Part shown: one piece after another, positions 50,783 to 63,049 of the stretch
Layout of the letters: every line of letters begins with the position of its first letter
How positions within the stretch are numbered: the first letter of the stretch is position 1
DNA from: Punica granatum
Taxonomy: Eukaryota; Streptophyta; Magnoliopsida; Myrtales; Lythraceae
Length of the DNA: 64,000 nt
Assembly (NCBI RefSeq): GCF_007655135.1
Contig: NC_045129.1
Coordinates: 31,621,122 to 31,685,121, forward strand
Direction of reading: 5' to 3'
Made by a program: the position numbers and the translations under genes
Notes under the pieces: model-generated
Database searches by the model: none
Told to the model about the DNA's origin: nothing
What the model saw: only the letters and a program-made list of their open reading frames with translations

Positions 50783-51478
50783 TGTTGGGAAGGGATGTAC
50801 TCAACCAAACAATAACGTAGCGATTAATCTTCCTCCCCTTCTAGTGTAATCGAGATATGAACTAATCAAATCAACCAACAAGCAGTAAAGTAAAAGAACA
50901 CCAATAATTTTACGTGGAAAACCCCGATGTGGGGAAAAACCACGGGACCAACTCCGAATCAACGATCCACTATGAATGAAGATTATACAATGTCTTTCAT
51001 CAAGGGTAAACCCTTGGATCACCAAACTCAAGAGAAACACTCTCTTGGATCACCCAAATACTAAATTCGTCACCCACACCGGGTGGTTCACAAAATCAGC
51101 TGAAACAGCACCTACAGAGCTCGAATAGAAATTCTGACCGTTCAGCAGTTAGCCCCACGTGTTGTGAAGCTGCTGTCAAAATTTCGTCCCAATCGGAGTT
51201 CGTTTGATGTCCCGATCGAGGTTTGATCTCCAGCTGCGCGCTGCCCCTGTTTATCCGATTTTGCTCTGTTCTTTTGTTGCTGCTTCTGCTGATCTGCTGC
51301 TTCTGTCTGCTGCTGCCGTACGTCCACTGATCTGCAGCTGTTCTGCTGCTATTTATTCCTCAGCTAGTTTGCTGAAATATTAACCCTAATAAAAATGGGT
51401 TCTTGGGCCTATTAAAACCCGATAAAAGCCCAATACAATTTGAGCCCAACTTCTTCCAAATTGGAGGGATACCCAACA
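50783..51478 (-). repeat. 3' LTR of the young copia
   Basis: On the plus strand it runs from TGTTGGGAAGGGATG to GGGATACCCAACA. The 6-bp ends TGTTGG/CCAACA are inverted repeats. Contains GCTGCT-rich sequence (51280-51345). It is the 3' LTR because the coding strand is minus. Confidence 0.93.
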
Positions 51479-51495
51479 AACTCCCCCTCCCGACT
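51479..51495 (-). other. Polypurine tract of the young copia
   Basis: The minus strand reads GGGAGGGGGAGTTT directly before the 3' LTR, as expected for plus-strand DNA priming. Confidence 0.8.
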
Positions 51496-54400
51496 ATTTG
51501 GAGGCTTCAAGCATACCGGCTATACTTCGGCAAACATGAAGTTTCTCCCTGGCGAGAGGTTTTGTCATCATATCAGCTCCATTCTCATCGGTGTGCACTT
51601 TGTCTAGCTTCACCAGCTTGGACTCCAACACATCTCTAATCCAATGAAGCTTGATATCGATATGCTTCGACCTCGAATGGAAAGTGGGATTCTTGCAAAG
51701 ATGAATGGCGCTTTGACTATCACAGTGTAGAACATACCTTTCTTGCTTCAAGCTCAACTCCTGCAAAAACTTTTGCAACCACAACATCTCCTTGCAACCT
51801 TCGGTCACCGCAATGTATTCGGCTTCCGTTGTAGACAAAGCGATGCACTTTTGAAGCCTTGACTGCCATGAGATAGCTCCCCCTGCAAAAGTCATCAAGT
51901 ATCCCGAAGTGGATTTCCGGGAATCAATATCTCCTGCCATATCCGCATCCGTATAGCCCACTAACTCCGGCTTACCAGTGCCAAAGTGTAAACACACCTT
52001 GGATGTTCCTCTGAGATACCTCAGAATCCACTTAACTGCATTCCAATGCTCTTTCCCCGGATTGGAGAGAAAACGACTAACCACACCAACAGAATGAGCG
52101 ATATCTGGTCTTGTACAGACCATGGCATACATCAAACTTCCTACAGCTGATGAGTAAGGAACTTTCTTCATCTCTTCTTTCTCCTTCTCACTTGTAGGAC
52201 ATTGCTTCGAGCTAAGTTTGAAATGAGAAGCAAGTGGTGATGAAACTGGTTTAGCATTACCCATGTTGAACCGATCCAAAATCTTCTCGATGTACTTCTC
52301 TTGAGAAAGCCAAAGTTTTCCACTTGATCTGTCACGAGAAATATGCATCCCAAGGATCTGCTTTGCCGGTCCCAAATCCTTCATGGCAAAGGACTTGCTG
52401 AGCTCTTTCTTCAACTCTGCAATCTTGCTCATATCATGACCGACAAACAACATATCATCCACATATAACAGTAAAATGATAAAATCACCATCCGAGAATT
52501 GTTTCACGAACACACAATGATCTGAAGTTGTCTGTGTGTAGCCATGGCTCAACATGAAAGAGTCGAACTTTTTGTACCACTGCCGAGGTGCTTGCTTAAG
52601 CCCATACAAGCTCTTTCTCAGCCTGCACACCAAATGCTCCTTACCTTTAACTCGGAATCCTTCAGGCTGCTCCATATATATTTCTTCCTCCAAGTCACCA
52701 TGCAGGAAAGCTGTTTTTACATCGAGCTGCTCGATCTCCAAGTTCTGACTAGCTGCCAGTGCGAGAACAACTCGGATCGATGACATCTTGACAACGGGCG
52801 AGAAGATCTCCTCGAAGTCAACTCCTTTCTTCTGGTTGAAATCTTTCACTACCAGCCGAGCTTTGTATCGAGGTCACGAGTTCTCTGTCTTCAACCTGTA
52901 GACCCATTTGTTCTTCAATGCTCTCTTACCTTGCGGTAGCTTCACTAGGTCATACGTGTGATTTTTAGACAAGGAGTTCATCTCCTCATTCATCGCCTTC
53001 AACCAGTGCTCCTTGTGCTCATGTGCCACAGCTTCATCATAGCACTCAGGTTCTCCCCCGTCAGTCAGTAGCACATACTCATGAGGCGGATATCTTGTAG
53101 ATGGTCGTCTTATTCTATCAGATTGTCTAGGTAGATCTGCAGGCTCTAACTGTAACCGCTAGCCTGTATCATCCGTAGTCACATCATCATCTACCTGAGG
53201 AATCTCACCCCAGTCGTGGTTTCTTCATACTCACCAGGTACCTCTTCTACTGGATGCTCTACATCAACCGGTACAGGAATAGAGATCTCGTGAGGATTGT
53301 CTACTCTGGCCTTCTCTAACTTTTGCAAATCCTCGATTGTCTGGTCCTCAAAGAAGACAACATCCCTACTCCTGATGATCTTCTTGCTATCAGGGTCCCA
53401 AAGCCTGTACCCGAACTCTTCATGTGCATAACCCAAGAAGATGCACTGTTTTGCCTTGGCATCAAGTTTTGATCTTTCATCTCGAGGAATGTGAACAGAT
53501 GCCCTGCACCCGAAGACTCTGAGATGCTTGTATGATACTTTCTTGCCGGTCCACACCTGCTGGGGTACATCTCCATCAAGTGCAACTGACGGTGTAAGAT
53601 TAATAAGATCAACCGCTGACCTCATTGCCTCGCCCCAGAAAGACTTAGACAGTTTCGCCTGAGAAAGCATACAACGAACTCTCTCAACAATTGTGCGGTT
53701 CATCCTCTCTGCAAGCCCGTTCTGCTGTGGTGTCTTTGGTACCGTCTTCTCAAGTTTGATACCGTGAGTCCTGCAATAGTTCTCAAAAGGACCCCTATAC
53801 TCACAACCATTATCAGCTCTTACACATTTCAGCTTCATGCCCGTTTCTCTTTCCACTGCTACATGGAAGTTCTTGAAAATCTTAGTCACCTGATTTTTAG
53901 TTCTCATAGGGTAAGCCCAAACCTTCCTGGTGTGATCATCTATAAAGGTCACAAAATAGAGAACACCACCAAGAGATCTATCCGACATGAAACAAACATC
54001 AGTATGCACAAGGTCAAGTATATGATCGCATCTAGAGGGACGACTTCTAACAAAAGAAACTCTCCTCTGCTTACCAGCTAAACAGTGATCACAAGTGCTC
54101 AAGTGCATACCTTTAACGGGCAAAGACTGCTTTCTAGCAAGAATTTGAATACCTTTCTCGCTGATATGCCCAAGTCTCCTATGCCATAGCTCGATAGGAT
54201 AATCCTCAGCAACATTAACCTGACCGGAATTGTGTTTGGCACCCAGCCTGTAGAGAGTGTCGGTCTTCTGACCCCGTGCCACAATCAACGAACCCTTGGA
54301 GAGCTTCCATCTCCCATTACTAAATTCGTTACTGTAGCATTCATCATCAAGCTGACCCGTCGAGATTAGGTTAAGGCGAATTTCTGGAACATGCCTCACC

Positions 54401-55461
54401 TTCTTCAGAAGCAACTTGCAGCCAAGCTCGGTCTCTAGACAGACATCACCAGTACCGACAATCTTGCATGACTGTCCATTCCCCATTCTCACATAACCAT
54501 AGTCCCCGGTAGTGTAAGATGAGAAGAAATCCCGATGAGGAGTGACATGAAACGAGGCACCTGTATCTGCAACCCAGGTAAAGTCCTGACATGTGAAATT
54601 CACATAGGCTTCATCACAAATGATGTAGGTCTCTCCATCAGATGCCACTGCTGTAGTGCCTTCTTCTTTCTTGCTCTCACCGTTGCCATTCTGATTTTTC
54701 TTCAGAGCTCTACACTCCCTTTTGTAGTGTCCCTCCTTTCCACAGTGATAGCAAGTGACCACTTTCCTCGTCTTCGACTTTGATCTACCCCTCGATTTGC
54801 CACGTGAGTTACTATGCTTGGAAGAGAAATTTCTGCTTTGACTTCTCCCCCGTTGTTCAGTAACCAAAGCTTCAGACTGAATGGAAATCCCCGAGCCTTT
54901 CCTTCTAGTCTCCTCATTAAATAAACTGTCTGTCACCGTGGCCAACGATAGCTTCCCGTTTGGCGCAGAATTGCTTAATGCAACCACGAGTGTGTCCCAA
55001 TTATCCGGTAGAGTCCCTAAAAGTAGACAAGCCTGCAACTCATCGGGTAATATTATCTCCAGGTTCGTCAACTGGTTAATAATATCCTAGAAATTACTCA
55101 TGTGCGCAGCCATATCACCTTCATCCTGAAAACGAAGATGAACCAGCTTCTTCACGAGGAATGCCTTATTTTGCGGTGTCTTCCTCGCATAGAGATTTGT
55201 CAATTTATCCCACAAAGCTTTTGCATTTGTCTCCTGAGCAACATGATGATAAATACTATTGTCTATCCACTACCGAATCAAACCAATAGTCTTCCGATTT
55301 GTGCGTTCCCAAGCCTTGTCATCCTTATCTTTGGGTTTCGCGGAATCCCCTTCAATGGGATCGTACAAATCCCTGCAAAATAGAAGATCCTCCATCCGAG
55401 ACTTCCATATAGAGTAGTTGGTTGCATTCAACTTGAACATAGATCCTGTAGATTCCTCCAT
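51494..55461 (-). pseudogene. Copia gag-pol polyprotein, recently inactivated
   Basis: Starts at MEESTGSMFKLNATNY (55461). Gag has a zinc knuckle CYHCGKEGHYKREC (about 54758-54717). Protease VADTGASFH (about 54560). Integrase: LWHRRLGH, HTDVC, DDHTRKVWAY, RADNGCEY and NGLAERMNR. Reverse transcriptase: VKTAFLHGDLEEEIYM and an intact YVDDM (about 52465). RNase H: YTDADMAGDIDSRKSTSGY and STTEAEYIA. Breaks: stop codons at 55270-55272, 55087-55089 and 52874-52876, and a frameshift near 53170-53200. All known catalytic motifs are otherwise present. It cannot make a full polyprotein as it stands. Confidence 0.94.
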
Positions 55462-55499
55462 CTCGAAAACACCGAAAAACTCAAACTTCTCTAACCCGA

Positions 55500-55513
55500 G
55501 GCTCTGATACCAC
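55500..55513 (-). other. Primer-binding site of the young copia
   Basis: The minus strand reads TGGTATCAGAGCC next to the 5' LTR, the initiator-Met-tRNA primer site usual for copia elements. Confidence 0.88.
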
Positions 55514-55514
55514 T

Positions 55515-56210
55515 TGTTGGGAAGGGATGTACTCAACCAAACAATAACGCAGCGATTAATCTTCCTCCCCTTCTAGTGTAATCGAGATAGGAACTAATCA
55601 AATCAACCAACAAGCAGTAAAGTAAAAGAACACCAATAATTTTACGTGAAAATCCCCGATGTGGGGAAAAACCACGGGACCAACTCCGAATCAACGATCC
55701 ACTATGAATGAAGATTATACAATGTCTTTCATCAAGGGTAAACCCTTGGATCATCAAACTCAAGAGAAACACTCTCTTGGATCACCCAAATACTAAATTC
55801 GTCACCCACACCGGGTGGTTCACAAAATCAGCTGAAACAGCACCTACAGAGCTCGAATAGAAATTCTGACCGTTCAGCAGTTAGCCCCACGTGTTGTGAA
55901 GCTGCTGTCAAAATTTCGTCCCAATCGGAGTTCGGTTGATGTCCCGATCGAGGTTTGATCTCCAGCTGCGCGCTGCCCCTGTTTATCCGATTTTGCTCTG
56001 TTCTTTTGTTGCTGCTTCTGCTGATCTGCTGCTTCTGTCTGCTGCTGCCGCACGTCCACTGATCTGCAGCTGTTCTGCTGCTATTTATTCCTCAGCTAGT
56101 TTGCTGAAATATTAACCCTAACAAAAATGGGTTCTTGGGCCTATTAAAACCCGATAAAAGCCCAATACAATTTGAGCCCAACTTCCTTCAAATTGGAGGG
56201 ATACCCAACA
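55515..56210 (-). repeat. 5' LTR of the young copia
   Basis: Same 696 bp and ends as 50783-51478, with about 10 substitutions. Promoter side of the element. Confidence 0.93.
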
Positions 56211-57636
56211 GCACATGTACCAATTGTTTGTCGATTTTTTAAAATCCTTAAAAATGCCCTTGACGGTTCAAAATATTACTATTAGTACCTTTTTAGAAAA
56301 GGTCCCAGATACAACCTACAGTGCCCTTCGCTTAACCACAGAACAATAACGCAAGAAATTTAATCAAAAGAAAAAAAAATCGCCACCGTTCTCACGCTTC
56401 TTCGGCCCTTTTTCCCTTGCAAGAGGACACAAACATTTATTCCACGAATAAGTGTCTCATCTCTACTCTCGCCAACAAACGCTCGTGCCTTCTTCCCGTA
56501 AGAGAAAACAATATAAGAAGATCTCTTCTCTGGTTGTTCACATCTCTTCATTACATTCAGCCTCCTATTCAATAGAGTTTGCCCCTCTCGAGTTCTTGGA
56601 TCTCGCATGTTACCAATGAACCGTTCCAATGCAAATCTTTTTTTTCTTTTTTTTTTTACTCTCATTTGCTGCTGTGAAATTATCCTCTTTGTTCTCATAT
56701 CCTCTTTGTAATTGATATATTCTATTAAGCCTTACAGTTCGGAGATTTTACAGCGATACAGTAGAAAATATAATATAATATATATGAGTAGAGACTAATG
56801 TTTAACTGTATTTTTATCTTGGTTACAGTAGGACATCGAGTGTATTTTATCTTTTCTAAAAGTTAGTAATTTATCATACCGGGAATATTTATTGATCCTT
56901 CTAAGTATGATGTGGATTTTTTCACCTTATTGGATCATCTCTAGCCAGGATATCTTATCGGCCCCAACTCTTGAATCTAGCATGCATATCGATACAAAAT
57001 CATAGGATTTTGGCTTCTTCTTTTTTTTTTTTTAATGCTTAATGGATGACTTGAGTCATGAAGTATTGCATTGTTCTTTGTCTGTCATTATTATCTTTGC
57101 AAAGCTTCGTTTCTGTTTTGGCATGTGGTTGAAACTGTTCGAATTCATTATGTTATTTGGTGTTCATCTTTTTACATTCAAGTCCTTCATTCAATGGCAA
57201 TAAAATTCTTAAGACTCATTTAGTATCATCTTTGGTATCAGGGTTGTTGATTTGGTGATGAATCGGTATTTTTCTTCAAAGTGCATTCCCTTTTTCTATT
57301 TTCTTTCAATGTGATTCTTGTGCATATTCAGTTTAAAAAAGTGCTGCTTTTTCATGCTTGTTCATTCCTATGTAACTGCCATCTATTCTATAAATTTTTC
57401 CTGATCTTTTTCCCATGGCACTTTTGCCTTTATAATTTTGAAACATGCCATTCCTTCAAAGTAAGTTTACTAACATGATCTCTAATACTTTGTTCAACTA
57501 CTAGATTATCATTCAATCCAAGACAATATCTCAACAATTGTACCATCCCTCACCTTTTTTTGCCTATTCAGTAAGTTTAGTAAGTATTGCTAATTGCCTA
57601 CCTCTTTCGTTTGTTGATTACTGGATCATTTACCGA
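56211..57636. other. Intergenic or intron-like T-rich DNA
   Basis: From about 56990 the plus strand is T-rich with long poly-T, resembling plant introns. A short purine-rich minus ORF (56360-56698) has no domain. No gene can be built. Confidence 0.4.
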
Positions 57637-57796
57637 GCATGTAGAACAGATTGTGGGACCATCTGAGGGATTTCTGTGAGTCTCGAAATGGGATGATGCC
57701 GGAACGAATTTTTATTCAAACATTAATTGGTCGTATATTAGTGGACGATATATATATATGGGCTCACGATGCATTGCCATTCGAAACAAAATTTGT
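57637..57796 (+). pseudogene. rpoC2: Nuclear insert of plastid DNA: rpoC2 fragment
   Basis: Frame pieces [20 protein letters not shown] and [11 protein letters not shown] match a conserved internal stretch of the plastid RNA polymerase beta'' subunit. Nucleotides agree closely too (CAGATTGTGGGACCA, TCGAAATGGGATGATG, CAAACATTAATTGGTCGT). Reading-frame shifts and changes show it is dead. Similarity stops at about 57796. Only about 160 bp, so an old, short plastid-to-nucleus transfer. Confidence 0.85.
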
Positions 57797-58379
57797 TCCA
57801 GTTTGTTTTATTCGTGTAGTACGCGGTAATTTTGGGAACTTGTTTCAGTTTTGATCGTGGTCGTAAGTGACCTCGCATAGGCTACGGTGACTGGCGATGA
57901 GTCATAGTAACCCAGGATCTCATTCCCTCTCTCCCAATTCGAAGAGAGAGGGGGAGAAGAAGGAGATATACGGGGCTGCCACTGCAAGCTCTGAATCTCC
58001 GCTTCATTTGTAAGAAACTTTTAAAGCATATATATTAAATGTGGATGTAAAGAAATTGCCACAATCTTCAGAGAAAAGTCACATATACAGGAGTTCGGTA
58101 CTTCAAATCGTAAAGGCTCTGACGACGACGATTGTTACATGGTATTTTTTTTAAAAATAATTATCAGGTCTTTAAAATAGCTAATAAGTCTAAGTGATAT
58201 AGGAACAAAATATTTAACTGCAACAAATTGAATCATACAAAAAATAGTATTGTAATATACATAATGTTGTTTTGTTTGAAAGGAAAAATTATCCGTTAAA
58301 ATTAAGAAGAAAAAAGTTCCATTCTGGAAGTGGTTTAAACCACTATAGGAACTGGATAAAATGAGTATCCGAATTCCTA
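57797..58379. other. Unassigned DNA between plastid insert and viral relic
   Basis: Purine-rich patch at 57935-57975 (GAGAGAGGGGGAGAAGAAGG), otherwise AT-rich. Nothing recognisable. Confidence 0.4.
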
Positions 58380-59114
58380 TCTTCAGTAGGATAGCTAATC
58401 ATGTCTCTGATTGTAATATTGCGGCTGAGGAACATGAGAATTTCTTCCAGTTCAAACTAGATGCTAATAGTATAACTATGGCATAAATACCATAGATGAT
58501 GAGGATCACTATGAAGTGGCGGACACACCACCAATGGCAACAGCAGAAACAACATCCAAAGAGAATCTCGTCTTCACCTTAGACAATATCCCCTACTCTA
58601 GATGGCCAGACAGACTCCAGGAGTTTCTGACTTATCTTTGTCCGTTGAGACTCCTTATCGGAAGTCCTTCGGAAGTAAGCTAGACGCCCTCTATGAGGTA
58701 TCTTACCACAGTGAGGATGATAAGATTTCCTCTATTGATCTTCCTCTCATGAAGCCATACACTGCCTTCTCTAAGCAACATACTTTCTCTTCTATTAAGA
58801 GCATTAGACAACTCATTCGCTAGTCTCATCACCGGATCAAGGAATATGTTCAATCAATGAGGTTTGACAAGCATCCTATTCAGGCGTTTTCAAAGTTTGA
58901 TCTAAAGGCGGGCTTCTAGCAGCTTGGGATTCATCTAGAAGACAGGCCCAAGACTAGAATCTATATCCCGAATGCCCATTTCCAGTGGAAGGTCATGCCG
59001 TTTGGACTCAAGACTGCACCATCGTTGTTCCAGAAGGCCATGTGTCGGGTCTTTGCTCCCATCATGGATCAGGCCCTTGTATACATTGATTATCTTTCTG
59101 TTCAGCCCGACAGA
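58380..59114 (+). pseudogene. Endogenous pararetrovirus (Caulimoviridae-like) relic with reverse-transcriptase fragment
   Basis: The 58860-59100 frame shows reverse-transcriptase motifs: FSKFDLKAGF, QLGIHLED, FQWKVMPFGLKTAPSLFQ. The wording suits plant pararetroviruses better than Ty3/gypsy. Upstream (58510-58680) FTLDNIPYSRWPDRLQEF may be another part of the same polyprotein, out of frame. Breaks: an in-frame TAG at about 58917, shifts near 58690 and 58830, and Tyr in place of the second catalytic Asp (about 59091). Cut off at 59114 by a copia sequence. A dead genomic fossil; a gypsy origin is the alternative. Confidence 0.6.
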
Positions 59115-60560
59115 ATGATAGTATTAGAATATATTTCAGTATCTTGCAAATATTCTTACCTCGTATGGCTCACTATGTATTGGGACACAATTGTTGTATC
59201 TTTCTTAATTATATATATGAGATATACTGACCCAATTGGATCACGGCCAATATTACTCACATGGTATCAAAGCCTAGGTTCTTTCTTTTCCCCAAGCCAT
59301 TGCCATCTTCTTGTCAAATCTCTATTATCTCTCCCATCATCTCCTTTTAGTCAACATCCAGACTGCACCATGTCCCACGAGCAACAAAATTCAAGCAACA
59401 CTGACAACTCACTCACCCCTCCTACCTTTCATCCCTTTCCTAACCCCAGCTTCGAAAACACTATAATTTTACTGCCCCCATACTAGCTTCCGCCTTTGTT
59501 CTTCCATCCTCATCTTCACTGATTTCTGGCTCTATCACAGCACCTAATATCACAAATCTTGTCCACGTTCAACTCAACAATTCGAATTATCTTGTATGGA
59601 AAACCCTCTTCTCCATATTCCTGAAGTCCCATGATCTGTTTGGCTTTGTCGATAGCAGTCAACCATGCCTAGATTCCACGGACCCGATGTATGCAGCCTG
59701 GTGCCGATTGGACCAGAATATCTGCTCCTGGCTATTCTTGACGCTTTCTGAATCACTGCTAGAAGAGGTTCATGATCTGGGTACTGCACAGCAAGTCTGG
59801 GATGGCTTGCACAATCGGTTTGTTGAAAGATCCTGAGTCATGTATCAAGACATTAAGGTTGAACTCACTTGGTTGAAGCTTGATGATCAAGGAGCCGAAA
59901 AAGTATCTTCACCACTGTAAGATGCTTGCTGACCAACTGAAGGAAATTGGAAAACCCATTGACAATGAAGACCTCATTACCTTTGCCATTGCTGCACTCC
60001 CCCGTGAATATGAGTCATTTATCACATCTCAAGCTAATGATCCCAACCCCATATCATTTGATGTCTTTCGAAACAAACTAATGTTTCATGAAAATAGAGT
60101 TCGAAAGTTTTATTCCACTCCCTCTCCAGCGGCTAACACAGCCCTTCAGGTTTCCATACATCTTGTAGGACGAGGAGGCCATGGACAACAACACAATGGC
60201 AGCCGTGGTGGAAAATCTCATTGAGGGGGTGGCAAAGGTGGCATTAGATTTCATGGAATTGGTTCTAGTTGGGGATATGCCTCACAATAAAGTTTCTCGG
60301 GAAACTCCTATGCTCGTGGCAATGCAGGTCGTGACTATGCATTTTGACGCAGCGCGGATCACGGTTTCTCGCGTTGGTAGTCGTGGAGGTTCTGAGGTAA
60401 TTGTTTATGGTCGTGGACAACCAAACCAATTTCACATTCGATAAGGCCCTCAGGTAACTCCTTCTCAATTAGTGATGGGATACTAAGGCATGCCCCAGCT
60501 GCCATGATTTGTCAACTTTGCAATACTACTGGACACCTACCCTATAATGTCTCGATTACT
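59115..60560 (+). mobile_element. Truncated Ty1/copia: short 5' LTR plus gag
   Basis: LTR-like sequence from TGATAGTATTAGAATA to about 59261 is followed at once by a primer-binding site, TGGTATCAAAGCC (59262-59274). Gag (UBN2 type) starts at ATG 59370 and continues in broken frames: VQLNNSNYLVWK, FLKSHDLFGFVD, DLGTAQQVWDGL, LITFAIAALPREYESFI. It is RG/GH-rich near 60160-60420 and has a partial knuckle (CQLCNTTGH, about 60509). Pol and the 3' LTR are missing. Several stops and shifts. It lies directly against the viral relic. Confidence 0.82.
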
Positions 60561-62681
60561 ATAATCAACATCAGCCTCATTCCAAAAACTAATGTTATGG
60601 AAAAATTATACAACATGTGCACGCTATGAATAATAAATTGCAATAGAAATAGTTATCATTTAGTTTAAGTTTAAAATATGTAATAGCAAACCTATCGTGA
60701 AAAAAATCGGTTGAGACAAGGTATAGGGAGAAATAAGAGGAGAAAGAAAAGCGTAGAACGCACAAATCCTTGGCCAGATTCTTTTTTACTGCAAACTACC
60801 TACTCACTCTTATATCCCTACTTTTTCTCTCTCCTCTTCCCCCTCTCTCTTATGGGCTTCAACCTTGCTTTTTTTAATAAATAAATAGTTGAGAAATTTA
60901 TTTATTATTTTCTTGTAATCATAATTTCATCATTTTCATTATATGATAATTAAAATTGTCTAATTAATTAGAAGTAACTTATGTCCATTTATTTTTTAAA
61001 TACAGAATATTAATTTCATGTATGTATTATCATATAAATGAATAAAAATCTTTTTTTTTTTATGATTCTGGTGCGGGTTACCTTTGGTGTATATATATAT
61101 ATATATATGATTAACTTAAATTTTTGAGTTTGTGTAATTGAAATATTGGCTTGAACAATAGTGGCAATTATTAAGTTTGACCACCGTAATTTTTTTTTTG
61201 GCTAGGTAAGCACTGAAAAAAAATGAACACGATCGTGGTTCAACTTCCCATGAGATAATATTATATAATAGTTTCGAAAATTTAAAAGACATGTCTATAG
61301 AACTATGTATACGTATATTAAATATGGAGCAGGATCAAATGAGAAAAACTCATTCCTGTAAGCTCTATTCATCTTTGCCAATTCTTAAATTATTCTTTGT
61401 GGTGAAATTCTAATTTACTTATCCAAATTTGATTTGTGAAGGAGTGTTGAAGCACAACAAAGGTGGAACTTCACCGTTATTAATTTTCAGAAGCTCTTTA
61501 TAACAGAGCAGTCGTTCCATGAACCTTATAATTGATTTGTCAAGGTAAGTCTAATAGATTCGTCTATCTCCTTCCAGTATGTCGATTTAATATTGGATTT
61601 AGATTCTTGCCATATAGTGTACTTGATTAAAATTGCTAATTATTATCTCATTTTTATTTTAAAATGTTTGCTAAAACATCAAGAAAGGATCATTGCGATT
61701 TTGATGTTCTCTACATACAAACTTCGACTACGCTATTCAAAAATAGAATTAAGCAACGAACAGTAACTGGCATAATCACATTAATATACTGTATTTAGCT
61801 AGATTTGGCTCATATTTCCCATCCCTTTCACAGCCAATCAAAAAGAAAAACAGAACTCAAAATTTAAATTTTTTATATAATCAGTCGATATAATGAAAAG
61901 TAAAGTGGTCTACTAATAGTAATACATATATTAAATAGATGTAATCAAGAAACAACGAATGAGATTACGTAATAGAGATAATTTTGTCAAAAATAACATA
62001 CCGTAAAATTTTTAAGATATTAATCCTGTAACTAATTTAAGAAAAACAATTATCAATAAATTAATATGAACACAAAGTTGCACGGGGTGAAAGCTAGTTA
62101 ATTTTATAACAAAAGAGCCTCTTCGACTACCAAGCGACTTGCCAACTCCACATATCTTACTAATTGGTATTTACTGATTTGTGGAGAAATAAAAAAAAAA
62201 TTACCTAACCCTAGCCAAGTTTAGTCCTACATCGAAGGATCCTAAATGTGGTTCATTCTTTTAATTGTACATTGAATTTTAAGTGCTCGCCCAGATGAGA
62301 GCATCCGTGCAGAACCTTATGAGATTTTTCGATCGTTCTTGCCTTATCAAAAGGTTCTAAGTCACGAGAATGATGATATAGCATAGTTGACTCAATAAAT
62401 TACACGTTTGATTCTCATGGTGAAATTACATGTATCCCTTTATTCGATATTATAATTTTTATTTTATTATACTATATATATCAACCCCGATTTTCATAAA
62501 AAAAAATTATAACTCTCACATTTTTTTTTTCGGATGAGCTATCCTGCATTATTCCATTTCTCTTTCTGGCTCCCTCTTAGGCCCATTGGGCCTAAATCTT
62601 TCGGGCCGGCCACTACTGAAATACAAATTCATTTTTTTTTCTCTTTTTTGATAATTACATACAAATTCACTTGTATATCCC

Positions 62682-62684
<3 letters not shown>
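60561..62684. other. AT-rich intergenic DNA
   Basis: A (TA)n tract near 61089-61110 and poly-A/T runs. No coding structure or complete element recognised. Confidence 0.5.

Positions 62685-62729
<45 letters not shown>
62685..62729. repeat. (GA)n microsatellite
   Basis: About 22 uninterrupted AG units. The two ORFs spanning it are artefacts. Confidence 0.95.
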
Positions 62730-62730
<1 letters not shown>

Positions 62731-63049
62731 AAGGGGGGGAAAAAAAGAAGCAAAAATACAAACCTGAGTGTAAATTTCTTACCGTAATTGTCAGATGTTT
62801 CAACTCTCAAGTGATACATTTCTTTACCTGAATGTTGTATATATTTGCTCTGTTGTTTCCAAAAAATAAGTCTTATATTGACTACTCAATGATCTCTGAT
62901 AACAAAGCAAGCATGACCAACTTTAATGAGCTTCAATGAATTGGCTCAGTACGTACCTCGGAAGAACTTGAATTACTATATATTCTCATAAGACAAGGAC
63001 TAGAAGAAATTGCTAGTGCAAGCACGAATCGATGAAAACTCGAATTTTG

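Larger units (their letters stand above)
50783..56210 (-). mobile_element. Ty1/copia retrotransposon (Tork/Tnt1-like), both LTRs intact
   Basis: Two 696-bp LTRs differ at about 10 positions (~1.4%), so this is the youngest datable insertion here. Flanks read GCACC (left) and GCACA (right), a target duplication with one mismatch. A primer-binding site and polypurine tract lie just inside the LTRs. The internal region encodes gag, protease, integrase, reverse transcriptase and RNase H in copia order, but is interrupted by stops and a frameshift. Clade inferred from RNase H and protein wording, not from a tree. Confidence 0.95.

Noticed and set aside
51280..51350. Glutamine-rich ORF in the copia LTR (also at 56010-56060)
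   Set aside because: Lies inside non-coding LTR sequence, created by a GCTGCT-rich stretch; identical in both LTRs.
62534..62803. ORFs through the (GA)n tract on both strands
   Set aside because: Produced by a simple dinucleotide repeat that lacks stops in these frames.
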